DNA from: Paenibacillus mesophilus
GTDB taxonomy: Bacteria > Bacillota > Bacilli > Paenibacillales > NBRC-103111
Assembly (NCBI RefSeq): GCF_005938385.1
Contig: NZ_VCRA01000011.1
Span: forward strand, 124,001 to 188,000
Direction of reading: 5' to 3'
DNA: 64,000 nt
Shown: positions 17,119 to 23,360 of the stretch, one piece after another
Layout of the letters: the number at the start of each line of letters is the position of its first letter
Numbering within the stretch: position 1 is the stretch's first letter
Notes under the pieces: generated by a model
What the model was told of the DNA's origin: nothing
The model's database searches: none
What the model saw: only the letters and a program-made list of their open reading frames with translations
Made by a program: the position numbers and the translations under genes

Positions 17119-17553
17119 ATGTATATCGCTTTAGCCATATTTGCCAGCCTGGTCGGTTTGTTCGTTACGGGAGCCGCCGTGTTCACGGCGTGGGCGTTCT
17201 ATGCCTCGCGCAAAAAGGCGGTAGAAACGGATCGGCTCGAAGGGAAAACGGCCGCAGCAGCCGAAGGAAGTCCGCTTGGGCGGTTTCTGAGATGGACGGT
17301 CGTCGATTATGCGGCGTTGTTTTTGTTCGGGTTCGGCACCGTCTTCTTGCTGACCGACCTGGTCGGCGTGGCCAAAGACCGCGATCAATTTCCGATGTAT
17401 CATTACGCGTATTTGCTGTGCGGAATCGTATTTTCTTTTATGGGCATGCTGTTTACGTTCGTCCGGCTCGCCCTGGTGCTCCGGTTAGCGGGCGGATCGG
17501 CTGCGGCTCATCATCATCCGCACAAACCAGATCAGACCGAGCATGCCGAATAA
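17119..17553 (+). CDS. Small membrane protein with three or four helices, unknown
   Basis: 144 residues with hydrophobic segments at about 1-25, 53-80 and 95-125 and a His-rich tail (HHHPHK). ATG at 17119 follows GGGAGAG. The last 69 bp overlap the 3' end of ykvI on the other strand. No recognised family; the upstream small membrane protein gene is probably co-transcribed. Confidence 0.7.
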   Translation: MYIALAIFASLVGLFVTGAAVFTAWAFYASRKKAVETDRLEGKTAAAAEGSPLGRFLRWTVVDYAALFLFGFGTVFLLTDLVGVAKDRDQFPMYHYAYLLCGIVFSFMGMLFTFVRLALVLRLAGGSAAAHHHPHKPDQTEHAE

Positions 17554-18534
17554 CGGGTAAAGCGTCGACAGAAGCGTGCTGAAGCCGATTTGTCCGATCA
17601 AATAAGTGCCGGTCAAAATGGCGACGATGACCGGTTTGGCCGGCCAGCCGGTCCGCTGGCGTATTTGCAGCGTTAATCCGAACACGTTGGCGATATAAGT
17701 GGTGAAAATTTCGCTGAAGATGACAAGGATGAATAATAGCTGCACACCGCCGCCGAGTCGGGCGATCAAGCGGCTCATCGGGATTTCGAACTGGGTAATG
17801 CCCGGCATTTGCGATGCGAGCGCAAAATGTCCCGCAAGAAGCATGGCGGTTACCATCGCTCCTCCCAGCACACCTCCCCATATGACGGCTTTTCGGTCTT
17901 GGACGGATGCACCCAGGGGGACTAATACGGCTTGGGCCGTCACCAGATTGTACGATACGTAAAGAAACGGGGCGGCCCAAATATGCAGTGCCGGACGATC
18001 GCTCGTCAAGGCGAGCCAATTTCCCGCATTAGGCGAACCGACAGTAGACGTAATGATCAGTGCGCAGAACAGTACCATGAGTGGAACAACGACCGTATTG
18101 ACCGCTACAATCGCTTGCAGTCCTCTGGCAATGACCAGGTAGGCGAATAGCAGGGTAAGCAGAAGTCCGGCTTGATAAGACAATTTAAAATGCTCGTTGA
18201 AAACGGAGCCTCCTCCGGCCAGCATGACGGTGGTAATGCCGAACAGCATCGCCAGCGTGAACAAGCTGAACCATTCCCCGATCTTAGGTCCGAACAGGTG
18301 CTTGTTCAAATCTTCGTAGGAAGCCGCTTTAAGCGACCCGGCAAGGAGCATCATCCGCGTACCTAGCCAAATGAACATTAACCCGGCAAAAAGAATCGTT
18401 GCGGTTGCCGCGGCACCATAGCGGGTGAAAAACTGCAAGATCTCCTGCCCGGTTGCAAAGCCGGCGCCGACGATCGTTCCCGTATACGTAAAGGCAATTT
18501 GCAGCGCTCTTCCCCATGTCGCCAATCGGCTCAC
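17485..18534 (-). CDS. ykvI: YkvI-family membrane protein
   Basis: A 349-residue protein with about ten membrane helices, beginning with the family-typical FTYTGTIVGAGFATGQEIL segment, which resembles the sodium-symporter/GerAB fold. The YkvI family (COG3949) consists of uncharacterised transporters of Bacillales. Single gene on the minus strand; its 3' end overlaps the convergent small membrane protein gene by 69 bp without a terminator between them. Substrate unknown. Confidence 0.82.
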   Translation of the reverse strand: MSRLATWGRALQIAFTYTGTIVGAGFATGQEILQFFTRYGAAATATILFAGLMFIWLGTRMMLLAGSLKAASYEDLNKHLFGPKIGEWFSLFTLAMLFGITTVMLAGGGSVFNEHFKLSYQAGLLLTLLFAYLVIARGLQAIVAVNTVVVPLMVLFCALIITSTVGSPNAGNWLALTSDRPALHIWAAPFLYVSYNLVTAQAVLVPLGASVQDRKAVIWGGVLGGAMVTAMLLAGHFALASQMPGITQFEIPMSRLIARLGGGVQLLFILVIFSEIFTTYIANVFGLTLQIRQRTGWPAKPVIVAILTGTYLIGQIGFSTLLSTLYPLFGMLGLIWFVRMMMSRSRSAR

Positions 18535-18606
18535 CCCCTATGTACAAACAGGCTATAGTACAAGGGTATGTGATCCGGTGTCCCGTCATGACAATCGCTG
18601 CCGGCG

Positions 18607-18643
18607 CGAAAAAACCTCTGTCTCGAAAGAGAAGAGGTTTTTG
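18607..18643 (-). terminator. Terminator of the minus-strand lipoprotein gene
   Basis: AAAAACCTCT pairs with AGAGGTTTTT around a GTCTCGAAAGAGA core; symmetrical, so it may work in both directions. It lies 18 bp past the lipoprotein gene stop. Confidence 0.8.
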
Positions 18644-18660
18644 TTTGAGCCGTATCGAAT

Positions 18661-19398
18661 TTATTTGCTGCCGGCAAACAGCTTGATCGATTGAATCGAC
18701 TCCGTTTTCGGATCGATATCCAGCTTCAAGATGGTGCCGTCCGCCTTATAGTGCATCGCGTAAGTCGTATTCGTATCGGGCTTGCCGAGCGCCGACTCGG
18801 CGTCCTTCACTTTCTGTCCGAGACGCAGGCCGTTTAGTCCGGGGTTGACATCCTTGGACGTAATCTCGATAAATTCGACGGTGCCGGAGGCGTTGAACCC
18901 GACGGAGAACCCTTCGTATTCGCAAACCGTGACGGAATCCTGCTCGTCGTCCATTTCAAACTCGGATACGGGATCGTTGAACTTTTTCTTCACGGCCGTT
19001 CTCGTATCGGTTAGACGGATTCCCATCAACGATGGCTTCTTCGCGGTATAAGCCTCGACGGCTGCAACGCCCGGTTTGCTTTCGGGCGGCTTCGTATCCG
19101 ACGATGTCTCGACTTTCTTGTCCGCAGATGCGGCAGGCGGCGACTTCGGAGCTTCCGAAGGCTCCGTCTTCTGGATAGAAGGTACAAGGGCTTCCTTCTG
19201 CTGCTCGTGTACGGCAGATGCAGGGGGATTCGTCGCTGCAAGCTGCGGCGGTGCGCTCGGCGCCCCGTATCGCGGAGCCGAAGCGGATGACGGAGCGGAA
19301 GGCTGGTCCGCCGCAAGCTTCGTTGTATTGCATCCCGTACATACGGCACCCAACATTACGGCGGCGACCCAAAACCGGACGTGTGGACGTGTGATCAT
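18661..19398 (-). CDS. Lipoprotein with Pro/Ala/Ser-rich linker and duplicated C-terminal motif
   Basis: A 245-residue secreted lipoprotein: signal peptide to about residue 22 ending in the lipobox VCTGC, then a low-complexity stretch rich in Pro, Ala and Ser to about residue 115, then a compact domain. That domain contains two similar segments, LMGIRLTDTRTAVKKKFNDP and LNGLRLGQKVKDAESALGKP, as in DUF4309-like and SmpA-like lipoproteins. Two adjacent ATGs follow AAAGGAAG; the second (19398) has the better spacing, and the in-frame GTG at 19416 overlaps that binding site. Function unknown; probably a cell-envelope protein. Confidence 0.75.
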   Translation of the reverse strand: MITRPHVRFWVAAVMLGAVCTGCNTTKLAADQPSAPSSASAPRYGAPSAPPQLAATNPPASAVHEQQKEALVPSIQKTEPSEAPKSPPAASADKKVETSSDTKPPESKPGVAAVEAYTAKKPSLMGIRLTDTRTAVKKKFNDPVSEFEMDDEQDSVTVCEYEGFSVGFNASGTVEFIEITSKDVNPGLNGLRLGQKVKDAESALGKPDTNTTYAMHYKADGTILKLDIDPKTESIQSIKLFAGSK

Positions 19399-19466
19399 CA
19401 TAGATCTTCCTTTCACCGTATTTAAAACGGAAACAATACTATTGCGGCTTTCCGATAATAAAGCTT

Positions 19467-19496
19467 ATTATAGCTTGAATGGAGCCGGGTTTTCAA
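19467..19496 (-). promoter_or_regulatory. Sigma-A-like promoter for the lipoprotein gene
   Basis: On the minus strand TTGAAA (19496-19491), 18-bp spacer, TATAAT (19472-19467), about 70 bp ahead of the start codon. The -10 is embedded in a small palindrome AAGCT...AGCTT. Confidence 0.6.
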
Positions 19497-19701
19497 ACCG
19501 CTCCTCTCATTACCCGCAATCAGTCGCTTTCAATCGGAGCATTTACTAACTAAGACGGATTTACACGGCAAAAAGTTGCACGATTTTCAAAAAAACAAGG
19601 GGAAATTTACCAATTGGTGCTTGCCGGACAACCGTTCTCTTGAATGTGCAATCCGGAATATGGTACGTTAAATCAATATCTATGTTAACGGAGGACCAAC
19701 A

Positions 19702-20271
19702 ATGGACATCTTGAAGCAGCTTATTATGCAGCACGGCATCGTCATGTCGAACCAGACGCTTCAGCTGGACGCGCTGCTCAATCATCAGGTCGACCCGAAG
19801 CTTATGATGGAAGTCGGCAAAGAATTCGCCCGGCGGTTCCGCGAGCAGCCTATTACGAAAGTGTTGACGATCGAGTCGTCCGGGATTGCCGTCGCCTTTG
19901 CAACGGCGCTGGAGCTCGGAGTTCCGCTCGTATTTGCCCGCCGCAAAAAAACATTGACGACTGACGGCGACGTCTGGTGCGAGAGGGTACCTTCGTTCAC
20001 GAAGGGGATCGTCACGGACATTCTCGTCTCCAAAAGCGTGCTGAGCGCATCGGATCGGGTGCTGATGATCGACGATATTATCGCCAATGGAGATGCCGCG
20101 CGCGGACTGATCCGGATATTGGAGCGTGCGGGGGCGGAGCTTGCGGGAGTCGGCGTCGTCGTGGAGAAGAGCTTCCAGGCCGGAGCGCGCACGATTCGGG
20201 AGCAGGGAGTCCGGTTCGAATCGATCGTGCAGATCAAATCGCTCGATAACGGCAAAGTCGAATTCGAGTAA
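19702..20271 (+). CDS. xpt: Xanthine phosphoribosyltransferase
   Basis: Converts xanthine plus PRPP to XMP in purine salvage. 189 residues, colinear with B. subtilis Xpt: LDALLNHQVDP, VLTIESSGIA, the PRPP-binding stretch LMIDDIIANGDAA and VVEKSFQAG are all present. ATG follows GGAGG. In Bacillus this gene is paired with pbuX and preceded by a guanine riboswitch; here there is no pbuX, and no purine aptamer could be recognised in the 140 bp upstream. Confidence 0.92.
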   Translation: MDILKQLIMQHGIVMSNQTLQLDALLNHQVDPKLMMEVGKEFARRFREQPITKVLTIESSGIAVAFATALELGVPLVFARRKKTLTTDGDVWCERVPSFTKGIVTDILVSKSVLSASDRVLMIDDIIANGDAARGLIRILERAGAELAGVGVVVEKSFQAGARTIREQGVRFESIVQIKSLDNGKVEFE

Positions 20272-20450
20272 GGAATTCCCGCGTATTTGCCTGCCTTGCA
20301 GCGACACCCGCTCCCATACATGTCAAGCAGAGCGCATCTCATAGCGGATACGTTTTTCCGTGACCGTTCCTAAGTGAGAGGAATTGGAGCCTTCCATCCC
20401 GGCCTTTTTTCCGATATAATGAATGAAGGTCGCTGGGAGGAGGTTACAAT

Positions 20451-20777
20451 ATGGGGAAAGAGCAAATGACAAGTGAGTTTTTGATGACCAAGTTGTCGGA
20501 ATCCAAAGTACATTTCGAACGCGCTCTGGACTGCAAACATACCGATTTTGACGATCTGTACCCCTATATGATCGAGCATCCTCAGTTTTTCTGGTATAAA
20601 CGTTACGTTGCTTGGTCAGAGCTGCTGACAATCGTCAAGCTGTGCAATGAGCTCGATGTCGATTGGAAGCCGGCTTTTACCGGACTGCAGACGGAGTATA
20701 TCGAGAAACGCGTCATGTCGGGCAAAGTGCTGGACGAATGGTACGAGAAAAACGATTCCAAGGAGCATGTCGGTTAA
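20451..20777 (+). CDS. Conserved-looking small soluble protein, unknown
   Basis: 108 residues, acidic, without signal or membrane segment, rich in aromatic residues (YPYMIEHPQFFWYKRY). ATG follows GGGAGGAGG, and a TATAAT at 20415-20420 suggests its own promoter. No family recognised. Confidence 0.7.
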   Translation: MGKEQMTSEFLMTKLSESKVHFERALDCKHTDFDDLYPYMIEHPQFFWYKRYVAWSELLTIVKLCNELDVDWKPAFTGLQTEYIEKRVMSGKVLDEWYEKNDSKEHVG

Positions 20778-20802
20778 TACCGTCAATTATACATTGTGAT
20801 TG

Positions 20803-20835
20803 GACCCGGATGTTACGGCATTGGGGTCTTTTTTT
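20803..20835 (+). terminator. Weak terminator after the 108-residue protein gene
   Basis: GACCC pairs with GGGTC around a 16-base loop, followed by seven T. Short stem but the T run is clear. Confidence 0.55.
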
Positions 20836-20865
20836 CTAGAACGGGGGGAATGGGGGAGGTTGGTT

Positions 20866-21078
20866 ATGATAACGGACGAACAATTGGACGCTTACCGGAT
20901 CGAAGGGATCAAGGTCCGTATCGTGCGTGACGCCGATCCGGTCAACGATGTCCGCGGTCTGGTCGTCGCATGGGACGACGAGTCGATTCTCATCCGGAGG
21001 CCGAACCGGAAAGTAGTGAAGCTGTCCCGCGGATACTTGGTGCAGCGTGCCGACGAGAAGCGGCCGGAGTCGTTTTGA
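20866..21078 (+). CDS. Small protein upstream of cbiZ, unknown
   Basis: 70 residues, beginning MITDEQLDAYRIEG, with a short beta-rich core (GLVVAWDDESILIRRPNRKVV) that resembles an SH3-like or Hfq-like strand pattern. ATG at 20866 follows GGGGGAGG; the frame runs 66 bp further upstream but only through the preceding terminator. Its stop overlaps the cbiZ start (TGATG), so the two are translationally coupled. Confidence 0.7.
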   Translation: MITDEQLDAYRIEGIKVRIVRDADPVNDVRGLVVAWDDESILIRRPNRKVVKLSRGYLVQRADEKRPESF

Positions 21079-21806
21079 TGGAGAGAGCGGCGGACGCATG
21101 CATCCGCTCTGAGCCTTTTCCCGGACTATATTCCGAAATCGTTCGCACGGCCGAGGGAGAGTATCTCGCGATAAAATCGGATATTTCGCTGCTGGCGCTC
21201 AACTCCTCGATATGGGGAGGCGGCTTCAGTCGAGTGCGGCATCTCGTCAACCGTCAAGTTCCGAAATCGTACATGTGCGACGATCCGGAAGCGGAGATGG
21301 AAAGCTTCCTGCAATCGCAAGGATTCGATACCGGAGTGACTGCCGCCATGATGACGGCGGCTTGGATAGCTGATGCGGGGGAATGTCATCTGTCGCGCGA
21401 TAACCTGCACGTGTCCGTTTGGGTGACGGCAGGCCTAAGCAATTCCGTTCGTGCCGGCACGACCGAAGGAACGGACCGGTTGTATCCGGGGACGATCAAC
21501 ACCATCGTAGTCGTGGACGGACAAATGGCGGAAGCGGCCATGGTCAATGCGGTCATCACCGCAACCGAGGCGAAGACGGCTGCACTGCAAGATTTGGGAG
21601 TTAAGGCGAGGAACAGCGGGCTGCTCGCTACGGGAACCTCGACGGATGCCGTACTGATCGCCTCGACCGGCCGCGGAGACTTGTTCCGTTATGCGGGAAC
21701 GGCGACCACGATCGGTTATATGATCGGTAAAGCGGTCTATGACGCGACTATCCGTTCGGCGTCGGTTTATTTGGGCCGGACCGGCGGTTCCGCCGCTAAC
21801 AACTAA
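21078..21806 (+). CDS. cbiZ: Adenosylcobinamide amidohydrolase (CbiZ)
   Basis: Removes the aminopropanol side chain from adenosylcobinamide, giving adenosylcobyric acid, so that imported corrinoids can be rebuilt into cobalamin. The family pattern is visible: LNSSIWGGGF, the central VWVTAGLSNSVRAG, GTINTIVVVDGQM, and GTSTDAVLIASTGRG near the C-terminus. 242 residues. No other cobalamin or corrinoid transport gene is nearby, which is unusual because cbiZ commonly sits with btuFCD-type genes. Confidence 0.85.
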   Translation: MERAADACIRSEPFPGLYSEIVRTAEGEYLAIKSDISLLALNSSIWGGGFSRVRHLVNRQVPKSYMCDDPEAEMESFLQSQGFDTGVTAAMMTAAWIADAGECHLSRDNLHVSVWVTAGLSNSVRAGTTEGTDRLYPGTINTIVVVDGQMAEAAMVNAVITATEAKTAALQDLGVKARNSGLLATGTSTDAVLIASTGRGDLFRYAGTATTIGYMIGKAVYDATIRSASVYLGRTGGSAANN

Positions 21807-21811
21807 AATGC

Positions 21812-21840
21812 TTGACTCGCGTTGTGTCCCGTGATAAGAT
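21812..21840 (+). promoter_or_regulatory. Promoter P1 for tRNA-Leu
   Basis: TTGACT (21812-21817), 17-bp spacer, TAAGAT (21835-21840). Initiation near 21847 would leave a 5' leader of about 35 nt for RNase P removal. Confidence 0.6.
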
Positions 21841-21849
21841 AAATTTCGT

Positions 21850-21878
21850 TGACGCTTTCGGGCAGTCAGTATATAATA
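21850..21878 (+). promoter_or_regulatory. Near-consensus promoter-like sequence abutting tRNA-Leu
   Basis: TTGACG (21850-21855), 17-bp spacer, TATAAT (21873-21878). It is the better sigma-A match of the two, but its expected start (about 21885) falls inside the mature tRNA. Confidence 0.5.
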
Positions 21879-21880
21879 TG

Positions 21881-21964
21881 CGGTCGTGGCGGAATTGGCA
21901 GACGCGCTAGATTCAGGTTCTAGTGGGGTAACAGCCGTGGAGGTTCGAGTCCTCTCGACCGCAT
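21881..21964 (+). tRNA. tRNA-Leu (anticodon CAG)
   Basis: Class II tRNA with a long variable arm. Perfect 7-bp acceptor stem GCGGTCG/CGACCGC, D-arm GGCGGAATTGGCAGACGC, anticodon stem CTAGA/TCTAG with loop TTCAGGT (anticodon CAG, reading CUG), T-loop GTTCGAGTC, discriminator A. The 3' CCA is not encoded. The BrnT/BrnA cassette follows about 200 bp downstream. Confidence 0.95.
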
Positions 21965-21982
21965 CAAATCAAAAAAACCGGG

Positions 21983-22010
21983 AAGCCTTGAGATTCAAGG
22001 CTTCTTTTGT
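21983..22010 (+). terminator. Terminator after tRNA-Leu
   Basis: A perfect 10-bp stem, GAAGCCTTGA with TCAAGGCTTC and a 3-base loop, then TTTTGTTTT. Confidence 0.9.
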
Positions 22011-22135
22011 TTTCGTTCTTTCTTGAATGCGGGGAATTATGTTAATGCCTCAGATGATGCTTCATCAGGGCTTTATTATTTTTCGATGATAAACACCTTG
22101 AAACCAAACCTCTTTCGTATAAAATGTGTTACAAT

Positions 22136-22157
22136 TGTATATATAAAATAATATACA
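22136..22157. promoter_or_regulatory. Probable operator of the toxin-antitoxin operon
   Basis: A perfect 7-bp inverted repeat TGTATAT / ATATACA with an 8-bp AT spacer, 18 bp before the toxin start. RHH antitoxins usually bind such sites to repress their own operon; binding here is inferred. Confidence 0.55.
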
Positions 22158-22174
22158 TGGTCAGGGGAAGCTAA

Positions 22175-22441
22175 GTGTCATTATTCATATGGGACGAAGA
22201 AAACATACAACACATAGCTCGTCACAATGTTGAACCGTTTGAAGCGGAAGATGCTTTGATGGACCCGGAGCGTATAAAATTTTCAGCTCACAGCGGCAAC
22301 TTGGGTATTATTGGTTGTACAGAAGACGGAAGACGATTGGTCGTGATTTATATAAAGAAAGTAATGGGAAAAATACGAGTGATAACCGCACGGGATGCCA
22401 CCGAATCTGAAGCCAGAGCTTATAGAAGGAGGAATCGATAA
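22175..22441 (+). CDS. brnT: BrnT-family ribonuclease toxin
   Basis: An 88-residue protein with the BrnT pattern: FIWDEENIQHIARHNVEPFEAEDAL at the N-terminus, then short strands GIIGCTEDGRRLVVIYI and a C-terminal basic RVITARDATESEARAYRRR. BrnT toxins are RelE-fold ribonucleases that block growth until bound by BrnA. GTG start with GGGGAAG upstream. The antitoxin gene follows after 2 bp. The region is clearly more AT-rich than the surrounding chromosome, suggesting acquisition next to the tRNA gene. Confidence 0.8.
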   Translation: MSLFIWDEENIQHIARHNVEPFEAEDALMDPERIKFSAHSGNLGIIGCTEDGRRLVVIYIKKVMGKIRVITARDATESEARAYRRRNR

Positions 22442-22443
22442 CT

Positions 22444-23133
22444 ATGAAAATTATCACTTCAAGAGACCAGATTCCGGAACATATGAGCGATGCGGAAGCA
22501 GCGGAATTCTGGTCGAACCACACCTTGAGCGATGAACTGTTGGAAGCTTCCATTATCGAAGAAGAGGATCGCGACTTGCCGAAAAGGAAATCCGCAACTA
22601 TTTCCATTCGTCTTGACGAGGACTTGCTCCAGCGTATCCGCAATTTGGCTAAGCTAAGAAATAAGGGTTATCAGACACTAATAAAAGAATTTTTGATTGA
22701 ACGCACCTATGAAGAGGAAAAGAAGGCTCCTCGTTTTAGAGAGGGGAACGCAGGTTCCTCTAAGACTGTTGATCAGCTGTCTTTGGAACGTCAATTGGAA
22801 ATGGTGTTCGAAGAATTAAAGCAGGAGCTGTCCCAGTTGGTTTACGGGACCATTTATGTGCAAATCCGGAACAATCTTATCGGCAAGTTCGGTATTCGAA
22901 CCCTTCCTCTGGAGGAGACGGATGATCAAGTCGAGGCGAAGACGCAAGGATTGACGGAATTTCAGCAGCGATCGTTACTGAAGCAGGCGATCGAAGCGCT
23001 CAAGTACAAGACGAACTGGACGCACGGCGAGATTCAGTTTACCTTCGCATTGCATCACAACGAGCTGTGCGCAAGTGTCCAATTTGAGTCGAACTACAAC
23101 ATGTCGAAACAGTTCATACAGAAATCGATCTGA
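22444..23133 (+). CDS. brnA: BrnA-like RHH antitoxin fused to an extra C-terminal domain
   Basis: The first ~95 of 229 residues match the BrnA plan: an acidic helical N-terminus with SDAEAAEFWSNHTLSDELLEA, then a ribbon-helix-helix DNA-binding segment (ATISIRLDEDLLQRIRNLAK, then YQTLIKEFLIER). BrnA proteins normally stop near here. This one continues for about 130 residues as a separate domain (VYGTIYVQIRNNLIGKFG..., THGEIQFTFALHHNELCASV) of no family I recognise. The coding of the extension is more GC-rich and chromosome-like than the first half. It should neutralise BrnT and repress the operon; the added domain's role is unknown. Confidence 0.75.
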   Translation: MKIITSRDQIPEHMSDAEAAEFWSNHTLSDELLEASIIEEEDRDLPKRKSATISIRLDEDLLQRIRNLAKLRNKGYQTLIKEFLIERTYEEEKKAPRFREGNAGSSKTVDQLSLERQLEMVFEELKQELSQLVYGTIYVQIRNNLIGKFGIRTLPLEETDDQVEAKTQGLTEFQQRSLLKQAIEALKYKTNWTHGEIQFTFALHHNELCASVQFESNYNMSKQFIQKSI

Positions 23134-23164
23134 TTCTGGTTATGCATCCGGATTTAGATAAGTG

Positions 23165-23196
23165 GTTCCTTCAGATGATTCTGAAGGAACTTTTTG
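23165..23196 (+). terminator. Terminator after the toxin-antitoxin operon
   Basis: Perfect 10-bp stem GTTCCTTCAG / CTGAAGGAAC with a 6-base loop, then TTTTTG. Confidence 0.92.
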
Positions 23197-23229
23197 TGTT
23201 GGCATTCTTCCAACGGGACTATTTTGATT

Positions 23230-23250
23230 AAAACGTAATAATTACATTTA
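23230..23250. promoter_or_regulatory. Zur-box-like operator 1
   Basis: Centred on 23240, the core ACGTAATAATTACAT is a 7-1-7 style palindrome; 16 of 20 specified positions agree with the B. subtilis Zur consensus as I recall it (core TCGTAATNATTACGA). It lies 17 bp upstream of the -35 hexamer. Zur represses zinc-uptake genes when zinc is plentiful. The identity of the regulator is inferred. Confidence 0.6.
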
Positions 23251-23266
23251 ATTCGCTCCATGACGA

Positions 23267-23296
23267 TTGACAATGTAAAATACTGTATTGTATACT
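23267..23296 (+). promoter_or_regulatory. Sigma-A-like promoter of the metallophore operon
   Basis: Consensus -35 TTGACA (23267-23272), 18-bp spacer, TATACT (23291-23296). Expected start near 23303, inside operator 2, with a leader of about 60 nt to the ATP-grasp gene. Confidence 0.7.
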
Positions 23297-23302
23297 CGCC
23301 AT

Positions 23303-23323
23303 TAGTAGTAAAAATTACGATTA
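23303..23323. promoter_or_regulatory. Zur-box-like operator 2
   Basis: Centred on 23313, core TAGTAAAAATTACGA; the right half ATTACGATT is an exact match to the Zur half-site and 15 of 20 positions fit overall. It covers the expected transcription start, a repressing position. Confidence 0.6.
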
Positions 23324-23360
23324 ATATGACGATCGATTCCCGATTGGAGGCAGGTCGAAT

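Noticed and set aside
19561-19701. Guanine/xanthine riboswitch ahead of xpt
   Set aside because: No TATAATCC-type P1 start or conserved loop sequences of a purine aptamer could be found.
23230-23250. Fur (iron) box
   Set aside because: The site lacks the GATAATGATAATCATTATC pattern; the TCGTAAT-N-ATTACGA type fits better.
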